Shown here piece after piece: positions 58,256 through 64,000 of a stretch of DNA of 64,000 bases; positions within the stretch are counted from its first letter, which is position 1; every line of letters starts with the position of its first letter. The notes beneath the pieces are model-generated. The model was given only the letters and a program-made list of their open reading frames with translations. It made no database searches and was not told where the DNA came from. The DNA comes from Chloroflexota bacterium (GTDB taxonomy: Bacteria; Chloroflexota; Chloroflexia; Chloroheliales; Chloroheliaceae). The DNA is taken from NCBI GenBank assembly GCA_028287745.1, contig JAQBPB010000073.1:22163-86162 (forward strand), given 5' to 3'. The translations under genes were made by a program, and so were the position numbers.

Positions 58256-60727
58256 ATGCGCATACTTTATACAATAATGGCTTACGGCCCCCAGATTATC
58301 GCCAGCGAAGTCCATAGCGAGTTAGGCCGGGAATTCCGGGCGGCCGGAAACAGCTTCGCGGTGCTGAGCCTGGAAGATTACGGCTCAGGCGGCGAGGCCG
58401 GGGCGGCTTTGTTCCCGGGTGAAGCCGGGACCGTCCCGCTCTACACGCTGGCCTTTGGGACCAAAGGCTGGCGTAAATTCCCGCGCAAGGTAGTCTCGCG
58501 GCTGTTCAAGTACGCTTTCTTTATCGAGCTGGTCCTGGGTATAATGCGGTTCTTGCGCCGCCACCGGAACGAATTTGATGTCGTTCACGTGGAAGCGGCC
58601 TATCCGCTGGGGGCGGCCTGGGCGCTGGCAAGCTGGCTGTCCGGCTCTAAACTGCCGTTTATCCTGAACTTGCAGGGAGCCGATGTAATGAGCCTGCCCG
58701 CTTACGACTACGGGTATGCGCGTTACCGCCTGCCGCGCATGCTGGTGCGTTTCGCCTTCCGGCGCTGCGCCGGGGTCCGGGCCAACTCCGAGCAAACCGC
58801 CGACCTGGCCCTGGAACTGGGCACCGACCCGGCCAAAGTGCGGGTAATCTACCGGAATATCAGCGACCAGATTTACCCGCCCGCCGGGGTGGACCTGGCC
58901 GGTAATAAGGCCACCCAGCAGCAAATTCTGCGGGAACGTTACGGTTTAAAGTCCGGGCCGGTGCTGATTGCCCTGAGCCGGTTACATCCTTTCAAAGGGC
59001 TGGACTTCCTGGTGCGGGCCATGCCGCGGCTGCTCGAAAAATGGCCTGACCTGAACCTGCTCATCTGCGGACCCGGCCGCAAGACGCCGCTCTTTGGCGA
59101 TTACCGGGTTTACCTGGAAAACCTGGCCCGCGACCTGGGGGTTAGCGGCCACGTTATTTTTACCGGCAAAGTAGATTTCGCCCAATCGGCCAATTACCAG
59201 GCCGGGGCCGACCTGCTGGTGGTGCCTTCGGTGGTGGAAGCCCTGAATAAGGTCGTCATCGAAGCGGCCGCCGTGGGCACCCCGGCGGTTATCACCGAAA
59301 CGACCGGCATCGCCCTTCCGGCCGCCCGTGACGGAGTGGGGCTGGCGGTTAAAGCCGCCGACGCTACCGCCCTGGTCGGAGGTATTGCCAGCCTGCTGGA
59401 AGACCGGGAACGCCTGGCCGAAATGAGCCGCAAGGGGCCGGAATGGGCCAAAAACTTTAGCAGCCAACAGATAGCGGCCAGCTTGCTGGACTTCTACCAG
59501 GCAGTGGTAAAGACGCCCGGCGGTCTGTGTTACGTGGCCTACCCCAGCAGCCTGGTCCTCAAATCAGCTAACGCCATCCAGACCTTTACGACCTGCCGGG
59601 AACTGCGCCGGTTGGCGCCGTCCACGCTGGTGCTGCTGCCCCGCCTGCCCGGCAAGCCCAGCCGCTTTACGGAAATCGGGGCCCACCACCTCTTACGCTG
59701 GCCTTTCAACGTTTTCAATAATCTAAAACCGCTCAAGTTTATTCCCTGGAGCTACCTGGAGCGAACTTTCTTTGCCTTTGAGGTCGGCTTGTTGCTGCTG
59801 CTGCGCCGGTTAACGGGCCGGGGAGCTAAAGTGATCTATGTCCGGGACGTTATCTGCGCCTACTGGCTGATAAAATGGTGGCGGCCGCTGCTGGGAGCCA
59901 AAATTATCTACGAAGCGCACGACCTGGAAGCGCGCAACCCCAGCCGTTCCCACCTGCCGCGCCTGCGGCAATGGCTGGAAAAAGTGGACCGGACAGTGGT
60001 CGGCCGGAGCGATACGCTGGTTTCGCTGACCGGCGCTTTCCGGGATTTCGTAATAGAGGAAGACCTGCGCCCGGCGGCTTCACCGGCGGCGGTCATTCCC
60101 GATGCCTATGACGCCGAGAAATATTTCCCACTACCGGAAGCGGAGCGGCAAGCCGCCCGCCAGACCCTGGGGCTGAACCAGGCCGAATTCCTGGTGGTCT
60201 ACAGCGGCCTGACCTTTGCCTACCGCAACCTGGACAAACTGGTGGACGCCTTTAACCTCTTTTTACAGCAGCATCCCGGCCTTAAAGCAAGACTGGTTTT
60301 CGCCGGGGGCCGCCCTTTTGAAAGAGCCGAAATAGAAGCCCAGGCTAAAAGGTTGGGGTTAACCGGAATTGTAACCTGTGCCGGGCAGCAACCCGCCGAG
60401 AAAGTAAACCTGTACCTGAATGCGGCTTCGCTCCTGGCAATTCCGGATACCGTTACCGATGTAACGGCCTCGCCACTCAAGCTTTTTGAGTATGCCGCGG
60501 TCGCCCGGCCGATTATGCTGCCCCAGTTACCGGCCCTCAAAGAGATTCTGCCGGAAGGCCAGGCGGTCTATTTCCCACGCGGCAGCGTCGAAGGCATGCT
60601 AGAGGCCCTGGAATGGACTTACGCAAACCCGGACCAGGCTACAGAGCGCGCCCAGGCCGCTTACCGGAGCGTCGCCCGCTATACTTATACCAACCGGGCC
60701 CGTTCGATCCTGGCGCTATTTGATTAA
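58256..60727 (+). CDS. Tandem fusion of two GT-B (family 4) glycosyltransferases
   Basis: 823 aa. The N-terminal half (about 1-415) is a complete GT4: VVHVEAAYPLGAAWALA, ALSRLHPFKGLDFLVRAMP and the donor site VPSVVEALNKVVIEAAAVG. The C-terminal half (about 425-823) is a second GT-B enzyme: AKIIYEAHDLEARNPSR, LVVYSGLTFAYRNLDKLVDA and LAIPDTVTDVTASPLKLFEYAAV. The two may add consecutive sugars to one acceptor. The halves are not close copies of each other, so this is a fusion of different enzymes and not a duplication. Start ATG at 58256 without a clear ribosome-binding site. No other glycan genes follow directly. Confidence 0.9.
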   Translation: MRILYTIMAYGPQIIASEVHSELGREFRAAGNSFAVLSLEDYGSGGEAGAALFPGEAGTVPLYTLAFGTKGWRKFPRKVVSRLFKYAFFIELVLGIMRFLRRHRNEFDVVHVEAAYPLGAAWALASWLSGSKLPFILNLQGADVMSLPAYDYGYARYRLPRMLVRFAFRRCAGVRANSEQTADLALELGTDPAKVRVIYRNISDQIYPPAGVDLAGNKATQQQILRERYGLKSGPVLIALSRLHPFKGLDFLVRAMPRLLEKWPDLNLLICGPGRKTPLFGDYRVYLENLARDLGVSGHVIFTGKVDFAQSANYQAGADLLVVPSVVEALNKVVIEAAAVGTPAVITETTGIALPAARDGVGLAVKAADATALVGGIASLLEDRERLAEMSRKGPEWAKNFSSQQIAASLLDFYQAVVKTPGGLCYVAYPSSLVLKSANAIQTFTTCRELRRLAPSTLVLLPRLPGKPSRFTEIGAHHLLRWPFNVFNNLKPLKFIPWSYLERTFFAFEVGLLLLLRRLTGRGAKVIYVRDVICAYWLIKWWRPLLGAKIIYEAHDLEARNPSRSHLPRLRQWLEKVDRTVVGRSDTLVSLTGAFRDFVIEEDLRPAASPAAVIPDAYDAEKYFPLPEAERQAARQTLGLNQAEFLVVYSGLTFAYRNLDKLVDAFNLFLQQHPGLKARLVFAGGRPFERAEIEAQAKRLGLTGIVTCAGQQPAEKVNLYLNAASLLAIPDTVTDVTASPLKLFEYAAVARPIMLPQLPALKEILPEGQAVYFPRGSVEGMLEALEWTYANPDQATERAQAAYRSVARYTYTNRARSILALFD

Positions 60728-60873
60728 AAATTTATTAATCTGAAGCGGCTACATAAATGTATCTTCCGACATAATAAAAGGACGATTTTAAGCTAAATAT
60801 TTCACGGGTTCCAGGGTTATTAATTAAAATTCCAATATGTGTTTGCTCCTCTAAAATTAAATACATAAGCCTG

Positions 60874-60904
60874 AAAAGCCTGCGCCATGCGACGCGGGCT
60901 TTTT
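60874..60904 (+). terminator. Intrinsic terminator after the tandem glycosyltransferase gene
   Basis: AAAAGCC-t-GCG pairs with CGC-g-GGCTTTT around CCATGCGA, with T-run to 60904. It lies 147 bp beyond the stop codon. Confidence 0.75.
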
Positions 60905-60950
60905 AGGGCCTTTTCTTGATTTAATATAGTTCGCTGCGGTAGATTTTTTA

Positions 60951-60979
60951 TTGTTGTAAATCCATAAAGTTGATAGAAT
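60951..60979 (+). promoter_or_regulatory. Promoter of the NUDIX gene
   Basis: -35 TTGTTG (60951-60956), 17-bp spacer, -10 TAGAAT (60974-60979). Confidence 0.6.
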
Positions 60980-61016
60980 AAGAATTACGATTAAACAATT
61001 TAAGAAAGAAGTTGAA

Positions 61017-61589
61017 ATGAATCAAGAACAAAGAGCAGATGAACAGGCTAAACGCGAGCAGGCTGCCCAGGTTGAAAGCCAGGAAATCTTTAAGGGTAAG
61101 AAGTTCTCGGTCAAGATTGATACTATCACCGACCGGCCCGGCCACACCTACAAGCGGGAAATTGTGGTCCATCCCGGCGCGGTGGTAATGGTGCCTGTAA
61201 CAAAAGAAGGCAAACTGGTACTGGTACGCCAATGGCGGCGGGCGACAGGCAAAGTGCTGCTCGAACTACCCGCCGGGACCCTGGAAGAAGGCGAGCCGCC
61301 GCTCGAAACGGCCGGACGCGAGTTGCAGGAAGAAATCGGTTACAAAGCGGACCGCATCACCTTGCTGGGCGGATTTTTCAGCGCGCCGGGTATCCTGTCC
61401 GAATACCTGCATCTCTACCTGGCCGAAGACCTGCAAGAAAGCCAGCTGGACCCCGATGAGAATGAAGAACTGGATATCTGCGAACTTAGCCTGGAAGAAG
61501 CCCTGGAAGCCATCGAAAACGGCCAGATAGAAGATGCCAAGAGTATTGTTGGAATAAGTCGCTATTACTTCCGGCTCCACCGGCAATAA
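61017..61589 (+). CDS. NUDIX hydrolase, ADP-ribose pyrophosphatase type
   Basis: Cleaves ADP-ribose or a related nucleoside diphosphate derivative to limit free ADP-ribose. The NUDIX box is complete: GTLEEGEPPLETAGRELQEE followed by IGY. An ADPRase-type context follows, with SAPGILSEYLHLYLAEDL about 20 residues after the box. The N-terminal 20 residues are very rich in Gln, Glu and Ala. Length 190 aa. The neighbouring peroxiredoxin fusion begins 45 bp later on the same strand and is probably co-transcribed. Confidence 0.9.
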   Translation: MNQEQRADEQAKREQAAQVESQEIFKGKKFSVKIDTITDRPGHTYKREIVVHPGAVVMVPVTKEGKLVLVRQWRRATGKVLLELPAGTLEEGEPPLETAGRELQEEIGYKADRITLLGGFFSAPGILSEYLHLYLAEDLQESQLDPDENEELDICELSLEEALEAIENGQIEDAKSIVGISRYYFRLHRQ

Positions 61590-61634
61590 AGCTTTTTACA
61601 GCTTAGCGCAAGGCCAGGATAAAGGTTTTAAATT

Positions 61635-63119
61635 ATGACTAACCCAGCCAATGCTAAGGACAAAACGCCCGGCAACGCCACCCCGGTCAAGGCCGGGGAT
61701 AAAACACCTTTGTGGACCGCTTCGAGTACCGAAGGGCCAGTCAGCGTAGCCGACGTGCTGGGAAAGCAAGCCGTCCTGCTGATTTTTTACTCGGGGGATT
61801 GGACTGACGTGTGCAGCGACGAGCTGCCCTTGCTGGAGGAACTAATCAAACTGGCCGGGCCGCTCAAGCTAAAATCGCTGGCAATCAGCGCGGACAGCCT
61901 GGCCTGTCATAAAGCCTTTGGTGAACAAATCGGCCTGGAAAAAATCGTGCTTGTCAGCGATTACCACCACGCCCTGAGCCAGTTATACGGCCTGACGGTG
62001 GACGAAGAAGGGGCCAGCCAGCGCGCCACTATCCTGATTGACCCGGCCGGGATTGTGCGGGAAGTAAACATTGAACCGGACAAGCAAAAACCGCGTTCCA
62101 TGGCCGCTATGGAAAACATGATCCAGCAGGTACGCGAGTGGAACGGCTATCCGGGCGGGGTAGTCGAGTGGAAAAAAGAGCGCCTGAATGCCATGCAATT
62201 GCGGCGTTCCAGGCCGCTGGAGGCGCCTACACGCTTGCAACTGCGCTTCTGGGGCACGCGGGGTTCCATACCGGTTTCCGGGCTATCCTATGTCCACTAC
62301 GGCGGCAATACCAGTTGTGTCAGCCTGACCAGCGACACCGGACACCTGTTTGTTTTCGATTGCGGATCGGGAGCGCGGGAGCTAGGCCAGCACCTGCTGG
62401 CTAACCCTGAGCCCGGAAGCCAGGAGAACCTGAGCGGCTATATTATTCTCAGCCATACCCATTGGGACCACATCCAGGGATTTCCTTTCTTCGCGCCGGT
62501 CTTCCGGCCCGGCAACCGGTTTAATATCCTGGGGTGGAGCAACTGCTCACAGACTTTATCCAGCATTATGGCCGGTCAGATGGAAAAAATATATTTCCCG
62601 GTCAGTCTCAGCGACTTGCCTTCGGAATTAAACTTTTATTCACTGCAATTCAATGAAGCGTTGCTGGATGGCGCGAAACTGACCGGACGGCTGCTGAAAC
62701 ATCCCTTGCCAAGTACGGCTTACCGGTTGGAATTAGGCGGTAAAATCCTGGTCTATGCCACCGACCACGAGCCGCTTAGCTTGCCGGACATTAAGCCGGA
62801 CAGCTTGCTGGGAGATGAGGTTATTGACCCTAAGTTGGTCCAACTGGCCGCGGGTGCCGATGTACTGATTCATGACGCCCAGTATTCACTGGACGAAATG
62901 GCCGAAAAGGTCGGGTGGGGCCATAATAGTGGGGAAGTGGCGGTGGATACGGCCATCAAGGCCGGGGTTAAACACCTGGTGCTGTTTCATCACGACCCGG
63001 CGCACGATGATCGGGCGATAGACACGATTCTCAAGGCCGCTTACATGCGGGCGGAAGCGCTCGGCCACAAAGATTTGCAGATTACCGCCGCCAGTGATGG
63101 GTTTGCCCTGAACCTATAA
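61635..63119 (+). CDS. Peroxiredoxin fused to a metallo-beta-lactamase-fold hydrolase
   Basis: 494 aa. The N-terminal AhpC/TSA-like peroxiredoxin domain (about 12-175) has VLLIFYSGDWTDVCSDELP with the peroxidatic Cys, AISADSLACHKAFGEQ and RATILIDPAGIVREVN. The C-terminal metallo-hydrolase (about 200-494) has FWGTRGSIPVSG, YIILSHTHWDHIQGFPFF (metal-binding HxHxDH), VLIHDAQYSLDE and LVLFHHDPAHDD. This second domain resembles the GTRGSIPV family of MBL-fold phosphodiesterases. A single Prx-MBL chain suggests that a redox signal is coupled to hydrolysis of some substrate; this is inference. ATG at 61635 lacks a strong ribosome-binding site. Confidence 0.88.
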   Translation: MTNPANAKDKTPGNATPVKAGDKTPLWTASSTEGPVSVADVLGKQAVLLIFYSGDWTDVCSDELPLLEELIKLAGPLKLKSLAISADSLACHKAFGEQIGLEKIVLVSDYHHALSQLYGLTVDEEGASQRATILIDPAGIVREVNIEPDKQKPRSMAAMENMIQQVREWNGYPGGVVEWKKERLNAMQLRRSRPLEAPTRLQLRFWGTRGSIPVSGLSYVHYGGNTSCVSLTSDTGHLFVFDCGSGARELGQHLLANPEPGSQENLSGYIILSHTHWDHIQGFPFFAPVFRPGNRFNILGWSNCSQTLSSIMAGQMEKIYFPVSLSDLPSELNFYSLQFNEALLDGAKLTGRLLKHPLPSTAYRLELGGKILVYATDHEPLSLPDIKPDSLLGDEVIDPKLVQLAAGADVLIHDAQYSLDEMAEKVGWGHNSGEVAVDTAIKAGVKHLVLFHHDPAHDDRAIDTILKAAYMRAEALGHKDLQITAASDGFALNL

Positions 63120-63143
63120 AGCTCGCTTTTCCAGTTAGAAATT

Positions 63144-63181
63144 AATCCAAAAGGACCGGGATTTCCCGGTCCTTTTGGATT
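63144..63181. terminator. Bidirectional intrinsic terminator
   Basis: AATCCAAAAGGACCGGGA (63144-63161) and its complement (63164-63181) form an 18-bp perfect stem with a 2-nt loop between two convergent genes. Confidence 0.93.
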
Positions 63182-63200
63182 GTGGTCAGCGCTGCCTGGC

Positions 63201-64000
63201 CTACTTGTCCCCAAAATCGAGGGTCCAGTACCAGCCATAAGTGCTGCCGGGCCGGTGATGCCGGGCGACACCGAGCTTCGAATATTGAGGTTTTAGCATG
63301 TTAGCATTGTGAATGGGAGAGCCTTTGAACTGGTTAAAGACTTCCCCGGCGGTACCCTTACCGGCCGCGATATTTTCACCCATCCAGCCACCGTTATAGC
63401 TAAACCCGGCCATCCGTTTGAAGGGGTCGCGTCCCAGGCTGTCGGTGTGCGAGAAATAGTTCTTCTCGGCCATGTCCTGCGACATCCAATCGGCCGCTTT
63501 CTGGAGAATCGGTTGGTAGTCCAACCGACCCAGGCCGTGGGCCCGCCGGTAGTCGTTCACCAGGTTGATAAAGGTCTGCTCTTCGCTGTCCAGCGGTGAA
63601 GCCGCCTGGGCCGGGGCGCTGGCAACCTGGGCCGGGGCGCTGGCAACCTGGGCCGGGGCCGGTGGATTGCCGTTATAGCGCCAGTTGAAATAGTGCGAAC
63701 CGATGTTGCCCATCTCAACCTGCCAGGCCGCGCTGTTCGAAGGCGTGTAGGTCAGCACGCGCCGCTGGAACAGTTGGACCAGCACCATTTTGTTTTGTCC
63801 ACCAACGTTAAACTGGCTCCAGTAGGCTTCCGAGATTGGATAGCCCAGGGCGAAAGTCCAGTTAGAGCCGGGGATGTTCTGCATCCAGTTCCAGAGTACC
63901 GCCGGGACATTATGCCTGGTCTGGGGTTCGTAGTAGGCATAGTTAGTGGCGATAGGCGGCTGAATGCGGCTCACCTGGCCGCTGCCGTTGACGCCTTCAT
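63201..64000 (-). CDS. CAP-domain (SCP/PR1-like) surface protein, 5' end outside window
   Basis: The C-terminal CAP domain (last 120 residues) has TFINLVNDYRRAHGLGRLDY, ADWMSQDMAEKNYFSHTDS with the conserved His/Glu, and GENIAAGKGTAGEVFNQFKG and HNANMLKPQYSKLGVA. An Ala/Pro-rich linker with APAQVAS repeats precedes it. The N-terminal part seen (IATNYAYYEPQTRHNVP, VLVQLFQRRVLTYTPSNSA) is a type common in Chloroflexota surface proteins. The frame stays open to the window edge (EGVNGSGQVSRIQPP), so the start and any signal peptide lie outside. Confidence 0.85.
   Translation of the reverse strand, partial: EGVNGSGQVSRIQPPIATNYAYYEPQTRHNVPAVLWNWMQNIPGSNWTFALGYPISEAYWSQFNVGGQNKMVLVQLFQRRVLTYTPSNSAAWQVEMGNIGSHYFNWRYNGNPPAPAQVASAPAQVASAPAQAASPLDSEEQTFINLVNDYRRAHGLGRLDYQPILQKAADWMSQDMAEKNYFSHTDSLGRDPFKRMAGFSYNGGWMGENIAAGKGTAGEVFNQFKGSPIHNANMLKPQYSKLGVARHHRPGSTYGWYWTLDFGDK
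63605..63660 (-). repeat. 21-bp tandem repeats in the CAP gene linker
   Basis: About two and a half copies of a 21-bp unit with GGCCGGGGCGCTGGCAACCT encode the APAQVAS repeats; copies are nearly identical, so recently expanded. Confidence 0.75.

Overview
The window (64 kb, roughly 57 % GC by eye, dense in CCGG and GGCC words) is a chromosomal stretch of housekeeping and cell-envelope genes. Phylum Chloroflexota is the best guess. This is inferred from gene content: a bacterial XPB-type helicase, a RIO1-like kinase, a DUF3090 protein, a Ser/Thr kinase fused to WD40 repeats, several membrane-anchored proteins with Pro-Thr-Ala stalks, and a CAP-domain surface protein. No rRNA, phage, transposase, CRISPR array or plasmid backbone is visible.

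Layout. 1-3.9 kb: exopolysaccharide genes (a glycosyltransferase cut by the window edge, two Wzz-type chain-length proteins, a tyrosine autokinase). 4.1-6.1 kb: an unknown membrane protein. 6.2-8.5 kb (minus): a PadR regulator downstream of an odd fusion of a cysteinyl-tRNA-synthetase-like remnant with a glycosyltransferase-2 domain. 8.8-10.6 kb: a DnaJ-like protein and small unknowns. 10.8-12.3 kb: yvcK and an Lrp/AsnC regulator. 12.4-17.5 kb: zinc-ribbon, PDZ-like and TPR membrane proteins. 17.6-25.3 kb: mreB, der, plsY, rlmB, a MaoC hydratase, an enoyl-reductase-like protein and a RIO kinase. 25.4-30.8 kb: rsmE and a compact purine run purN-purD-purF-purM. 30.9-34.7 kb: a sugar aminotransferase, an initiating sugar transferase and the XPB helicase. 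34.8-39.9 kb: kinase-WD40, carA and a stalk protein. 40.5 kb: tRNA-Phe. 40.9-47.5 kb: DUF3090, bcp, ribF-truB and a DnaE-like protein that appears to have lost its polymerase active site. 47.5-51 kb: histidine phosphatase, DUF402, thiolase and an APH-like kinase. 51-55 kb: mutS, smpB and a response regulator. 55-64 kb: membrane and glycosyltransferase genes, a NUDIX hydrolase, a peroxiredoxin-metallohydrolase fusion and a CAP protein.

Most units are short and bounded by strong intrinsic terminators, several of them bidirectional between convergent genes. Many promoters rely on an extended -10 (TGnTATAAT) with a poor -35. One palindromic promoter drives truB-ribF and the DnaE-like gene in opposite directions.

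Most unusual points: the CysRS-like/GT2 fusion behind a promoter-proximal terminator; the polymerase-dead DnaE paralogue; a 21-codon leader peptide before the RIO kinase; a zinc-ribbon gene without a normal start codon; a dispersed, paired intergenic repeat family; and a possible structured RNA between mreB and der. Family calls rest on remembered family motifs, since no database search was possible.
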